DNA of 64,000 bases from Bacilli bacterium (GCA_018399755.1 JAGYOE010000001.1:53457-117456), one strand, 5' to 3'; counted from the first letter of the stretch, positions 18,070 through 27,553 are shown. Translations and numbers: made by a program. Notes: generated by a model not told the origin, from the sequence alone.

Positions 18070-18123
18070 ATGAGTTTAAGATTTATAAACTACCCAAGTG
18101 AAAAGACTTTTCTTATTCATTAA
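18070..18123 (+). CDS. Possible 17-residue peptide or truncated gene start
   Basis: AAGGAGAAATAACAAATG is a near-perfect ribosome site and start. The frame encodes only MSLRFINYPSEKTFLIH before TAA, overlapping the 3' end of the convergent phzF gene. It is framed by perfect 10-base inverted repeats (AATGAATAAG at 18048 and CTTATTCATT at 18112). It could be the stub of a deleted gene, a short peptide, or chance; the good start signal is the only support. Confidence 0.3.
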   Translation: MSLRFINYPSEKTFLIH

Positions 18124-18940
18124 TAATTCTTGCTTTTCCGCCTACCCAAACTTCGATAATTTTTTGGTTATGTGTTTTTAGTTTGCTTATTATTTCTGAT
18201 GGCTGATTCATAGAATAACCTTGTCTTAAAATGAACTTATTCTTTTCATTATCATATTTATACAGGTAACATGCTAATGCGCCATTAGAAGTTCCGGTAG
18301 CACTTTCTTCGTTTATTCCAATTAGAGGAGCAAAGTTTCTTCCGTAAGCATCAACTTTTTGGGCTAAAGCAAAGGCGTGAATGCCAATAACATTATGTTT
18401 AATTGATAATTGTTTAATTGCTTCAAAATTAGGGATTAATTGATTTAAAGCGGTGTTATTTTTTATTGGTAGAAATATCTCTCTTAAGCCAGTTGAAAGT
18501 ATTTGTGGTTGTAAATTTTCTGAAAATTCTATATTTTCAAAACATTTTTCTAATTTTTGTTTTGCGATAATATCACTATAAATTGGTTTCGGTTGTTGCA
18601 TAAAGACAATATCATGCTTTACATCTATTTGTAATATACCTGCCTTTGTTTCTTGGGTATAGATATTATTTGGTTTTATAATCTTTAAATCTCTTAATAA
18701 ATTAAATGTTGCTATTGTTGCATGGCCACATAAATCAACTTGATTTTTTGGAGTAAAGAATCTTACTTCAAAATCAGCTATTTCACTTTTTGAAACAAAT
18801 GCAGTTTCACTATATCCAACTTCTTTAGCAATTTTTTGGCAGTCTTTATCTTTTAAATTATCTGCGTTTATATATACACCGGCTTTATTACCACCTGTTT
18901 TTGTCTTATAGAAAGCTGTTAGTTTATATATTTTTTGCAT
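18113..18940 (-). CDS. PhzF family isomerase/epimerase
   Basis: A 275-residue protein with the two-domain diaminopimelate-epimerase-like fold of the PhzF family. Visible motifs are GYSETAFV with the conserved Glu at the active site (about residue 45), NQVDLCGHATIATFN and the second-half signature ESATGTSNGALACY. PhzF itself isomerises trans-2,3-dihydro-3-hydroxyanthranilate in phenazine synthesis, but most homologues, like this isolated one, have unknown substrates. It is transcribed opposite to DUF188 and converges with it. The ATG follows AAGAGGTGACTT. Confidence 0.88.
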   Translation of the reverse strand: MQKIYKLTAFYKTKTGGNKAGVYINADNLKDKDCQKIAKEVGYSETAFVSKSEIADFEVRFFTPKNQVDLCGHATIATFNLLRDLKIIKPNNIYTQETKAGILQIDVKHDIVFMQQPKPIYSDIIAKQKLEKCFENIEFSENLQPQILSTGLREIFLPIKNNTALNQLIPNFEAIKQLSIKHNVIGIHAFALAQKVDAYGRNFAPLIGINEESATGTSNGALACYLYKYDNEKNKFILRQGYSMNQPSEIISKLKTHNQKIIEVWVGGKARIINE

Positions 18941-18998
18941 AAGTCACCTCTTGTATAGTTTACTATAAAATGTAAGTTTATAAAAACATGTTATAAAA

Positions 18999-19024
18999 AC
19001 GCAACTTGAAAAAGTTGCGTTTTT
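18999..19024 (-). terminator. Terminator of the aldo-keto reductase gene
   Basis: ACGCAACTT-GAAA-AAGTTGCGT with T/A tracts on both sides works for the minus-strand gene ending at 19036. Confidence 0.85.
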
Positions 19025-19035
19025 TATTATATAGA

Positions 19036-19860
19036 TTAAAATATTACATTATCAAATTCAGGGAACATCTTTCTTCCTCTATTTAATTTACTTATTTCAT
19101 TCATATCTTCTTCAGTTAATGAAAAGTCAAAAATATCAAAGTTTTCTTTAATTCTTTTTGGATTGACACTTTTTGGAATAACAACAATATCTCTTTCTGT
19201 TAACCATTTTATTGCTATTTGAGGAACTGTTTTATTGTATTTTTTTGCAATCTTTTGCATAGTCTCATTTTCTAATAAGTCTTTAATGTTATGACTCATT
19301 AATGGTGCATATGCTTCTAATTGTATTCCATTTTTCAAGCAAAAATCTTGTAAAAACTGATTTTGTAATTCAATATGAGTTTCTACTTGATTTACCATAG
19401 GTTTAATCTTTGCATTGTTTAGTAAATGTTGTAAATGATGAACATTGTAATTTGAAACTCCGATAGCTTTAACCTTCCCCATTTTATAAAGCGTTTCAAA
19501 TGCCTTCCAAGTATCAAGAGAGTTTTTGTAACCTTTAAACCAATGAATTAAATAAAGATCAACATACTCTAAACCTAATTTTTCTAAAGAATCATTAAAA
19601 GCTTTAATTGTTGTTTCATAACCTTGATCTGTATTCCATAATTTGGTTGTAATAAATAATTCTTCTCTTTTAACCTTAGAATCTTTAATGGCTCTTCCTA
19701 CAGCTTCTTCATTTTTATAAGCTGATGCAGTATCAATATGTCGATAGCCTGTTTCAATAGCTGTTAAAACAGCATTGTAAGCATCCTCTTCTTTACTTCT
19801 AAATGTACCTAAGCCAATAACTGGCATTAAGTGATCGTTATGTAATTTCTCTTTTTTCAT
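19036..19860 (-). CDS. Aldo-keto reductase
   Basis: A 274-residue aldo-keto reductase of the AKR5/2,5-diketogluconate-reductase-like group. GLGTFRS, the catalytic Asp in HIDTASAYKNEEAVG (Asp and Tyr of the tetrad), Lys in FITTKLWN and His in YLIHWF are all visible, with the NADPH-binding IPKSVNPKRIKEN near the end. It reduces aldehydes or ketones with NADPH; the substrate is unknown. The track's start is a GTG inside the ribosome site (GAGGTGAC). The ATG at 19860 (MKKEKL) is the better start. Monocistronic. Confidence 0.92.
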   Translation of the reverse strand: MKKEKLHNDHLMPVIGLGTFRSKEEDAYNAVLTAIETGYRHIDTASAYKNEEAVGRAIKDSKVKREELFITTKLWNTDQGYETTIKAFNDSLEKLGLEYVDLYLIHWFKGYKNSLDTWKAFETLYKMGKVKAIGVSNYNVHHLQHLLNNAKIKPMVNQVETHIELQNQFLQDFCLKNGIQLEAYAPLMSHNIKDLLENETMQKIAKKYNKTVPQIAIKWLTERDIVVIPKSVNPKRIKENFDIFDFSLTEEDMNEISKLNRGRKMFPEFDNVIF

Positions 19861-19968
19861 TTTAGTCACCTCTTAATTATTATATCATGATTAAAAATCA
19901 ATTTAAAATAATTAGATTTAAAGAATTTCTATTTTCTAACAGTATCATTTAAGTAAAAAGGAGGATTT

Positions 19969-21630
19969 ATGAAAAAATATTTATTTGTTTTAGTTTTATT
20001 ATTAACATTATCACTATTTATTAATGATAATGTTTTTGCTGGTGATTCTGATTATTTGCCTGGGGGGAAAAATTATATTTCAAATGAAAATCTAACATAT
20101 GTTGATGATCAAGATTATTTATATACTACTAATAATATTTTGGTTAAACCTGATAGTAATTATACGTTATCTTTACCAATGGATTTTTTAACTTCACGTT
20201 TCTTAACAGTTACAATTTCATTTTATAATAATGAAACCTTTGTGACTGAATTATCCATTGAGATAGTGGAGTTTAATCAAAATTCCACACAAGAGGGGAA
20301 TGGATATTATTCTTTTTATGTATATCATGATTGTAATTATTTGCGACTAGAATTTGATAATGCTGATTTTCCAATGGATTTTACTGCTGATGAGGAAATT
20401 ATAGGAATGCAATTAGAAGAAGGTACTAGTGGCACGAATTATGAAACATATATACAAGGAACGATGATAGATACAGAGTCACCATATTTTCAGAGTTCTG
20501 GGTCAATAATTTCTTATATTGATCAACCTATAACAGCTACAGAGATCAAAGATTCTTTAGTAGCTATTGATGGAATTGATGGAGATGTTTCTGAAAATAT
20601 TGTTATTGTTGATGATCAATATACTGAATTTATGAATACAATTGGCAGTTATCAGATAGTATTTTCAGTTTCTGATTCTAGTAGCAATACTACAGAAATT
20701 ACTATTCCAATAGAAGTGATTGATGTTTTAGAACCAGTTTTTTCAGATATAGGAGTTATTCAAGCGGTATATCCTAATGCTTACACAGTTGAAGATATAT
20801 TGGGAATGTTATCAGCTAGTGATAATTACGATGGTGATATTTCTAGCGAGATTACTTTAGTTGAAGAAAATTATACAATAAACGCTGATCAAGTTGGAAC
20901 ATATGAATTAACTTTCACAGTTTCTGATTCAAGTAATAATTCTACTAATTATACTCAAGTAGTAGAAGTAATTGATGTTGAAGATCCAGTTATTGATGGC
21001 ATCTCAGAAATTCATACAGGTTATCAAACCTATGTAAGCGAAAGCGAAATAAAAGATCAGTTAACTATAACAGATAATTATGATGATGTTATTGATTTAG
21101 TTATTGTTACTGAAGCAAATACTTATAAGAATAATTCAGATACTATAGGGAATTATTCAGTAACTTTTTCTGTTACTGATTCATCGGGAAATAAAACTGA
21201 AAAGGCCATTGAAATGATTGTTATAGATAGTATTGGACCAATGATATATTTTGATTTATCTTATATTCAAGTTTATGCTGATACGGTAATGGAATTGCCA
21301 GATTTTGGGGAATTATTAACAAAATCAAATGAGTTAGATTCTAGCAAAAAGTATTTGATTACTGTGAAATATGATTCTTATACAAAACATGCTAATATGC
21401 CTGGCACATACCATCTATCATTGCAATTTGAAGATGAAGTCGGTGAAATGATAGAAAAAGATTTAGAAATTAGAGTGATAGATCGTGGTGTAGATGATAT
21501 TTATATAGCACAGGAGAATGAAGATATAGGTTTCTTTGAAAAAGCAAAAGATTATTTAATAACCGGAGGTATATCTTTGGTGTTAGTTATTAGTAATGTT
21601 TTGTGGTTTATAATTCTAAAGAAAAAGTAG
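19969..21630 (+). CDS. Membrane-anchored surface protein with DUF5011/Ig-like repeats
   Basis: A 553-residue exported protein. A signal peptide (about residues 1-24, ending NVFA) is followed by a ~140-residue jelly-roll-like domain. Three tandem Ig-like repeats of the DUF5011 type then each start with an ITA/ISE-like segment, contain DNYDGD or DGIDGD, and end in a TFSVTDSSGN-type strand. A fourth weaker repeat precedes the C-terminal helix ISLVLVISNVLWFIIL and KKK, which would anchor it with the bulk outside. No LPXTG sorting motif is present. Likely an adhesin or stalk-like structural protein; ligand unknown. It is preceded by AAAGGAGGATTT. Confidence 0.8.
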   Translation: MKKYLFVLVLLLTLSLFINDNVFAGDSDYLPGGKNYISNENLTYVDDQDYLYTTNNILVKPDSNYTLSLPMDFLTSRFLTVTISFYNNETFVTELSIEIVEFNQNSTQEGNGYYSFYVYHDCNYLRLEFDNADFPMDFTADEEIIGMQLEEGTSGTNYETYIQGTMIDTESPYFQSSGSIISYIDQPITATEIKDSLVAIDGIDGDVSENIVIVDDQYTEFMNTIGSYQIVFSVSDSSSNTTEITIPIEVIDVLEPVFSDIGVIQAVYPNAYTVEDILGMLSASDNYDGDISSEITLVEENYTINADQVGTYELTFTVSDSSNNSTNYTQVVEVIDVEDPVIDGISEIHTGYQTYVSESEIKDQLTITDNYDDVIDLVIVTEANTYKNNSDTIGNYSVTFSVTDSSGNKTEKAIEMIVIDSIGPMIYFDLSYIQVYADTVMELPDFGELLTKSNELDSSKKYLITVKYDSYTKHANMPGTYHLSLQFEDEVGEMIEKDLEIRVIDRGVDDIYIAQENEDIGFFEKAKDYLITGGISLVLVISNVLWFIILKKK

Positions 21631-21649
21631 ATTTATTATATAAAATTTA

Positions 21650-21678
21650 TTGACATCTATTTAAGCATAAGGTATTAT
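21650..21678 (+). promoter_or_regulatory. Promoter of the riboswitch-ATPase unit
   Basis: TTGACA (21650-21655), 17-base spacer, TATTAT (21673-21678), placing the transcript start just before the riboswitch 5' strand. Confidence 0.75.
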
Positions 21679-21686
21679 TATAATCA

Positions 21687-21778
21687 ATAAGGGAGTAGCT
21701 GGCCAAAGTGCGATTAAATCAACATCTTGGTTATTATACCTGGTTTAATTTAACAGCAAGACTTATGCACTTTTTTTT
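21687..21778 (+). promoter_or_regulatory. yybP-ykoY-type Mn2+ riboswitch with terminator
   Basis: ATAAGGGAGTAGC at the 5' end and CAGCAAGACTTATGC at the 3' end are the two conserved halves of the yybP-ykoY riboswitch. P1 forms between ATAAG and CTTAT. AAAGTGC inside the element can instead pair with GCACTTT directly before a run of eight T, giving a plausible terminator that metal binding would disrupt. The family binds Mn2+ and turns on metal exporters, consistent with the P-type ATPase that follows. Confidence 0.88.
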
Positions 21779-21817
21779 GTGTGTAGGTCTCTTTTTTTAA
21801 ATAGAGAGGATGGAAAG

Positions 21818-24508
21818 ATGGATTTTTATAATAAAAACAAGCAAGAAATTTTAGATGAATTAAAGGTTAATCCTAAAGAGGGATTAACTTCTAAAGAAGT
21901 TCAATTAAGAAAAGAAAAATACGGAATTAATCAATTAAGAGAAAAGAAGAAAAAAACATTATTAATGATGTTTTTAGATCAATTCAAAGATTTTTTGGTG
22001 ATAATTTTAATTATTGCGGCTGCCGTTTCAGTAATAGTAGGTATTATTGAGGGCGAAGGCTTAATTGATGGTTTCATTATTATTGCTATTGTTATTTTAA
22101 ATGCTGTTTTAGGTGTTAATCAAGAGCAAAAAGCTAATAATGCTTTAGCGGCATTAAAGAAAATGAGTTCACCACATGCAAAAGTTATTAGAGACGGAAA
22201 AATTATGGAAATTTCTTCTGAAGAGCTAACTGTTGGTGATATTGTTTTATTGGAAACTGGAGATTATGTAGCTGCGGATATTCGTTTATTAGAATCTACT
22301 AATTTAAAAACCGATGAATCTTCTTTAACTGGAGAATCTACTCCAGTTGAAAAAGACGCTGAAGTTAAGCTAAAAGAAGGAACTACTTTAGCTGAACGCG
22401 AAAACTCAGTTTATATGTCAACTTTAGTTACTTATGGTAAAGGTAAAGGTATAGTTACTGATATCGGTATGGAAACTGAAATCGGTAAGATAGCTACAAT
22501 GTTAGATGCTGTAGAAGAAGGAAAAACTCCCCTACAAAAAACCATTGATCAATTTGCTAAATTTTTAGGAATTATAATTATAATTATTTCTGTATTTGTT
22601 TTTATTTTAGGTTTAATTCAAGCAGAAACGTCTCAAGATATATTTGAAATATTCTTAACATCTGTTGCTTTAGCTGTAGCTGCTATTCCTGAAGGCTTAA
22701 CTGCGGTTATAACTGTTGTTTTAGCTTTGGGTATGCAACGAATGGTTAAACGAAATGCAATTATAAAAAATCTATCTACTGTTGAAACTTTAGGTCAAGC
22801 TTCAGTTATTTGTTCAGATAAGACTGGAACACTTACGCAAAATGAAATGACAGTAAGAAGGGTTTATGATTTAGATAATGCATATGAAATAACCGGTAGT
22901 GGATATGAAACTAAGGGGAAAATTCTCTTAAATAAAAAGGAAGTTAAGTTAACTCATAATTTAGAGAAGATAATGCAGATATCAGTTCTTTGTAATGATT
23001 CTAAGTTAGAGAGTGAAGATAAAGTTATTGGTGACCCAACTGAAGCTGCACTTTTAGTTTTAGCTGCTAAGGCTGGATTTGAAGTTGATAATCCTGAAGA
23101 TAAATATCCTCAAGCAAACGAGTATACTTTTGATTCAACTAGAAAAATGATGTCTTCAATTAATAAAATCGAAGATAAATACTTTGTTTTAACCAAAGGT
23201 GCTAGTGACCAACTAATTAAGAAATGTAATCGTATTTCAATAAATGGAAAAATTAGAGAAATAAAGGATAAAGATATTGAAAAAATATCAAAACAAAATG
23301 AAAAATATTCAAAACAGGCTTATAGAGTTTTAGGTTTTGCTTATCGCGAAACTGATAATCCTAAATCAATGGATTTAGAGCAAGATTTAATCTTTGTTGG
23401 TTTAGTAGCAATGATTGATCCGCCTAGAGTAGAAGCAAAAGATGCAATTGCTAAATGTCATAATGCTGGTATTAGAGTAATGATGATTACGGGCGACCAT
23501 TTAACTACTGCAAAAGCAATTGCTAGTGAGTTAAATATATTAAAAGAAGGTGGCTTAGCTTTATCTGGTGAAGATACTCAGAATATGAGTGATGAAGAAT
23601 TTGAAGAAGCAATTATGAAATGTGATGTTTTTGCTAGAAGCACTCCATCAGATAAGATTAGAATAGTTGAAGTATTGCAAAAAAATGGTGAAGTTGTTGC
23701 TATGACAGGTGATGGGGTAAATGATTCACCGGCTTTAAAACAAGCTGAAATTGGTGTTGCTATGGGTATTACTGGAACAGAAGTTTCTAAAGAAGCTTCT
23801 AATATGATTCTTACTGATGATAATTTTTCTTCTATTGTAGCGGCGGTTGAAGAAGGAAGAACGATTTATAGCAATATTAGAAAGTTTACTGTATTCTTAG
23901 TTTCTTGTAATATTGGGGAAATTCTAGTGATTTTAATCTCAATGATATTTAGCGGGTTCTTCGGAGGATTATTACCATTACTTGCAATTCATTTATTATG
24001 GATTAATTTAATGACAGACTCATTCCCAGCATTTGCTCTTGGGATGGAAGAAGCTGAAGGTAATACTATGGACCGTGAGCCTAGAGATACTAATGAAAAA
24101 ATCTTAAATAAAGAAACACTAATTAAAGTTTCAATTCAAGGTTTAGGATTAATGATTGCTGGTTTAACAGCATTTAAACTAGGGTTAGATGTTATACCAG
24201 ATGCTTCAATTGCACAAGCGAGAACGATGGCTTTTGTAACGATTGTATTTGGCGAGTTGTTTAGAGCTTATTCAGCTAGATCAGAAAGAAAATTTTTGTT
24301 CCAAATGAATCCGTTTAGTAATAAGTTTTTAAATTATTCGATTTTCCTATCAGTAGGATTGGTACTTTTATTAGTTTATGTACCTTTCTTAGCTAATGTT
24401 TTTAGTATAGAAGGATTAACGTTAGTGGAATTATTAATTACTATTGGTCTTGGGTTTGTACCAATGTTATTTGGTGAACTTACAAAAATCGTACAAAAGC
24501 AAACATAA
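21818..24508 (+). CDS. P2-type cation-transporting ATPase (Ca2+/Mn2+ exporter)
   Basis: An 896-residue P-type ATPase of the SERCA/PMCA-like P2 group. It has an N-terminal cation ATPase domain, the LTGEST actuator motif, phosphorylation site DKTGT at Asp334, MITGDH, and hinge TGDGVNDSPALKQAEIG. About ten membrane helices are present, with M4 carrying AIPEGLTA, M6 with LMTDSFPA, and a C-terminal cation ATPase domain. The family exports Ca2+ or Mn2+ from the cytosol. The Mn2+ riboswitch directly upstream favours manganese, as for Lactococcus YoaB. The start is taken at the ATG after AGAGAGGATGGAAAG; the track's upstream start lies next to the terminator. Confidence 0.92.
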   Translation: MDFYNKNKQEILDELKVNPKEGLTSKEVQLRKEKYGINQLREKKKKTLLMMFLDQFKDFLVIILIIAAAVSVIVGIIEGEGLIDGFIIIAIVILNAVLGVNQEQKANNALAALKKMSSPHAKVIRDGKIMEISSEELTVGDIVLLETGDYVAADIRLLESTNLKTDESSLTGESTPVEKDAEVKLKEGTTLAERENSVYMSTLVTYGKGKGIVTDIGMETEIGKIATMLDAVEEGKTPLQKTIDQFAKFLGIIIIIISVFVFILGLIQAETSQDIFEIFLTSVALAVAAIPEGLTAVITVVLALGMQRMVKRNAIIKNLSTVETLGQASVICSDKTGTLTQNEMTVRRVYDLDNAYEITGSGYETKGKILLNKKEVKLTHNLEKIMQISVLCNDSKLESEDKVIGDPTEAALLVLAAKAGFEVDNPEDKYPQANEYTFDSTRKMMSSINKIEDKYFVLTKGASDQLIKKCNRISINGKIREIKDKDIEKISKQNEKYSKQAYRVLGFAYRETDNPKSMDLEQDLIFVGLVAMIDPPRVEAKDAIAKCHNAGIRVMMITGDHLTTAKAIASELNILKEGGLALSGEDTQNMSDEEFEEAIMKCDVFARSTPSDKIRIVEVLQKNGEVVAMTGDGVNDSPALKQAEIGVAMGITGTEVSKEASNMILTDDNFSSIVAAVEEGRTIYSNIRKFTVFLVSCNIGEILVILISMIFSGFFGGLLPLLAIHLLWINLMTDSFPAFALGMEEAEGNTMDREPRDTNEKILNKETLIKVSIQGLGLMIAGLTAFKLGLDVIPDASIAQARTMAFVTIVFGELFRAYSARSERKFLFQMNPFSNKFLNYSIFLSVGLVLLLVYVPFLANVFSIEGLTLVELLITIGLGFVPMLFGELTKIVQKQT

Positions 24509-24599
24509 TAAAAACTATTCTTAATGATTATCTTAATAATAGATAATAATAAATAAACATGAAAAAATGGTGATAGTGATTGTGTAAATTAAAAAATAT

Positions 24600-24994
24600 A
24601 GAAAAAGTGTATAGATGAATTTATATTAACACAAACACAGAAGACAAATGTTTTATTAGATATATTGATAAAACTTATATAAATAAGCTAATTGGATTTA
24701 ATCAAGCTATTGATTGTTTAATGGCTGAGATTTTAATTTATTTTGATAGAATTATATTTCCTATAATTATGACAGTAGTTTGTTATAATCAATTAACCTT
24801 TTACAAAGTATCAGCAACTTATTGTTGGTTGGTATTATTGATTCTTTTATCACAAGAAAGATTTAGGATTTGTAGTTATTTACGAATATGAACATAATAA
24901 GAAAGTGCTTTTAAAAGCTAGAAAATATAATGAAAGAGCGATAAGATATATAACAAGTAAGTTGCCGGTACAAGTGAAAAGAAAAGCGCTGTAA
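24600..24994 (+). pseudogene. Degraded locus of unknown function
   Basis: The 570-base gap holds no intact gene. One frame reads CFIRYIDKTYINKLIGFNQAIDCLMAEIL, and a different frame downstream reads DLGFVVIYEYEHNKKVLLKARKYNERAIRY and ends in TAA just before a terminator. Two or more frame breaks separate them. The parts look like one former gene of about 130 residues, but I do not recognise it. It is the only clearly broken locus outside the 4-17.5 kb region. Confidence 0.4.
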
Positions 24995-25006
24995 AGCGCT
25001 TTTGTA
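24982..25006 (+). terminator. Terminator before the MFS gene
   Basis: AAAAGCGCT-GTA-AAGCGCTTTT followed by a T-rich tail. Confidence 0.8.
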
Positions 25007-25079
25007 TTTTTCTATAATTTTATAAAAATAGTTTCATTTCGTGATATAATAAAAATAACATTAATTTTTGAGGTGAAAT

Positions 25080-26693
25080 ATGAAGCTAAATTATAGAAAG
25101 ATTTTTTATGTAGGGCTTGCGTTTTTATTAATATCAATGTTTTGGCAAACTTATGATTCAATTATCACAAAAATCTTGATTGATAAATTTGGTTTAAACC
25201 AAACCTGGTCTGGATTAGTGATGGCTTTAGATAATATTTTAGCTTTATTTTTAATTCCATTATTTGGAAGTTTATCTGATAAAGCTAATACTAAAAGGGG
25301 TAGAAGAACTCCTTTTATTATAATTGGTACTGTTATTGCAGCGTTTGCTTTTATGGCTTTAACTTTTACTGATAATGTACAAAAGTCTAAGATTAATGCT
25401 CAATCAGAAATTATTAATAATTATAATACTATTTATGAATCTGGAGATAATTTAACTTATAATGAATGGAATAGTATTTACTTACAAGTTGAAAATGAAT
25501 GGCTTGAGTTAAAAAATGATGAAATTATTTCTAATGAAAAATATAATGAGTATGAAGAAGATATTATTACTCCTATGGGTGAAATATTAGAAGATGATAT
25601 TGTAAGCGAAGATGAAGAGAATGATTTGAAAACACTATTTGATTTACATGCTAATAAAAGAGCCTGGGTTGTTACATCTAGGTCACCTTCGACTTTTATT
25701 ATCTTTGTAGCAACTTTATTTATTGCGCTTTTATCGATGGCAACTTTTAGATCACCTGCAGTTGCGTTGATGCCAGATGTTACTATTAAACCGTTAAGAT
25801 CTAAAGCGAATGCGATTATTAACTTAATGGGATCATTTGGAGCATTGATATCATTAGGTATATTAATGCTTTTCGGATTAGATAGATTATCTTATGTTGA
25901 TTATACTCCGGCCTTTATTGCGGTTGGGTTAATGATGATTATGCTTTTAATATTCTTCTTGTTAAAAGTAAAAGAACCTGAATTGGTTGCAGAAAAGGTT
26001 TCTGAAGAGGTTAAATATAATTTAGAAATAGATGAAGTAGAAATAAATGAGGTTGAACCAGAAAAATTAGCTGATGAAAAATTATCGAAAGATAAAAAAA
26101 TATCTCTAATCTTAATTTTAACTTCAGTTTCATTGTGGTTTATGGGTTATAATGCTGTTACAACAAAATTATCAGATTATGCACCTAAGGTATTAGAAAT
26201 AGGTTACGGGATACCAATTTATATTGCTCATGGAGCCGCTTTATTAGCGTTTATACCTATTGGAATATTAGCTACTAAAATTGGTAGAAAAAAAATAATC
26301 TTAATAGGAATCACCTTACTTACTCTTTGTTTTGGTTCAGTATATTTTCTTACTAAAGATACAGCTTTTATTATGTATTTAATCTTTGGTTTAACGGGAA
26401 TTGCTTGGGCGACTATAAATGTTAATTCTTATCCTATGGTTGTAGAATTAGCTAAAGGATCTAATGTTGGAAAATATACCGGTTATTATTATACATTTTC
26501 TATGGGTGCACAAATATTAACACCAATATTTTCTGGTTTTCTAATGGATCAATTTGGAAGAATTGCCTTGTTCCCATATGCAACTGTATTTGTGGCTATG
26601 TCTTTTGTTACAATGTTTTTAGTTAAACATGGGGATGCTAAGATTGATAAAAAAGGTTCATTAATTGAGAATTTTGATGTTGATATGGATTAA
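25080..26693 (+). CDS. MFS transporter (SLC45/GPH-like sugar transporter)
   Basis: A 537-residue major facilitator with about 12 membrane helices. The first helices contain FWQTYDSIITKILIDKFGL. The loop motif GSLSDKANTKRGRRTPFIIIG between helices 2 and 3 is typical of SLC45/glycoside-pentoside-hexuronide-type carriers. A hydrophilic insert of about 100 residues after helix 3 (residues ~100-205) is unusual in length and is highly acidic. A second acidic loop divides the halves. Probably a sugar symporter, substrate unknown. TATAAT at 25045 and AGGTGAAAT upstream support its start. Monocistronic. Confidence 0.82.
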   Translation: MKLNYRKIFYVGLAFLLISMFWQTYDSIITKILIDKFGLNQTWSGLVMALDNILALFLIPLFGSLSDKANTKRGRRTPFIIIGTVIAAFAFMALTFTDNVQKSKINAQSEIINNYNTIYESGDNLTYNEWNSIYLQVENEWLELKNDEIISNEKYNEYEEDIITPMGEILEDDIVSEDEENDLKTLFDLHANKRAWVVTSRSPSTFIIFVATLFIALLSMATFRSPAVALMPDVTIKPLRSKANAIINLMGSFGALISLGILMLFGLDRLSYVDYTPAFIAVGLMMIMLLIFFLLKVKEPELVAEKVSEEVKYNLEIDEVEINEVEPEKLADEKLSKDKKISLILILTSVSLWFMGYNAVTTKLSDYAPKVLEIGYGIPIYIAHGAALLAFIPIGILATKIGRKKIILIGITLLTLCFGSVYFLTKDTAFIMYLIFGLTGIAWATINVNSYPMVVELAKGSNVGKYTGYYYTFSMGAQILTPIFSGFLMDQFGRIALFPYATVFVAMSFVTMFLVKHGDAKIDKKGSLIENFDVDMD

Positions 26694-26724
26694 ACAAATA
26701 AGCAATTATTGAAATTTAATATAA

Positions 26725-26774
26725 ATATAAAAGATGGTAGTATTATAGCAATTAAATACTAGCATCTTTTATAT
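26725..26774. terminator. Bidirectional terminator
   Basis: A long inverted repeat ATATAAAAGATGGTAGTATT / AATACTAGCATCTTTTATAT between the convergent MFS and GDPD genes. Confidence 0.85.
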
Positions 26775-26806
26775 TTCAATATTAGAATACGCTATTTTAA
26801 AAAAAA

Positions 26807-27553
26807 TTATTTTTCTTCAATTTCAGGTCTAAAGAATTCAAACACAGCGTTATCGTAGTGTTTTCTAACCATATTGAATTCTAATTTATTTCTTGCACAG
26901 TAAGAAATTACTGTCATACCTTTTTTATAAATTTTATCTGCGTATTTATTAGGTAAGTCTTTAATACCATAATTTATAAAATCTGGTTTTGTGAAGATAT
27001 TAAAAGTCATACTTCTCATCAAATACTTAATAAAACGATTCATTTTTAAATCATCATTAAAATATTCGGTTACTTGTCCTCTAATAATATCAGGATGATA
27101 TTTTTTAAACCAATGAACTATTTTAGGGCTAAATGAGTGAATTGCAAATTGACCTTTATAATTATCTATTGTTTTAATAAATGATTCACATAATAATTTA
27201 TTATCGCCTTTAGGTTTTAGTTCAATTAGAAGTGGAACTCTGCCATTAATAAATTCTAATACTTCAGATAATAATGGTATTTTTTCATTAGTATTTAGAA
27301 GATGATAATTTTTAATATCTGCATAATTTACTTTAGACAAATCAATATTCACATTACATAGTCTTTTAAGATTAATATCATGAAAAACAACTACTTTTCC
27401 ATCTTTAGTAACGTTTACATCCATTTCAATTGAGTAATTATAGTCAATTGCTTTTTTGAAAGCTAGTAAAGAGTTTTCTGGAATAGATTTATCTAATGAA
27501 TGAAACCCTCTATGAGCAATATAGTTTTCTTTAATCCATTTAACTTCTCTCAT
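26807..27553 (-). CDS. Glycerophosphodiester phosphodiesterase
   Basis: A 248-residue single-domain GDPD (UgpQ-type) enzyme. Catalytic residues are visible: His14-Arg15 in IAHRGFHS, Glu43 and Asp45 in SIEMDVNVTKDG, and His58 in VVFHD. A later ELK in LLIELKPKG is also conserved. It hydrolyses glycerophosphodiesters to glycerol-3-phosphate and an alcohol. No signal peptide is seen, so it acts in the cytoplasm on turned-over lipid head groups. Normal length for the family. The ATG follows AAGGAGTGAAAAT. Monocistronic, convergent with the MFS gene. Confidence 0.93.
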   Translation of the reverse strand: MREVKWIKENYIAHRGFHSLDKSIPENSLLAFKKAIDYNYSIEMDVNVTKDGKVVVFHDINLKRLCNVNIDLSKVNYADIKNYHLLNTNEKIPLLSEVLEFINGRVPLLIELKPKGDNKLLCESFIKTIDNYKGQFAIHSFSPKIVHWFKKYHPDIIRGQVTEYFNDDLKMNRFIKYLMRSMTFNIFTKPDFINYGIKDLPNKYADKIYKKGMTVISYCARNKLEFNMVRKHYDNAVFEFFRPEIEEK

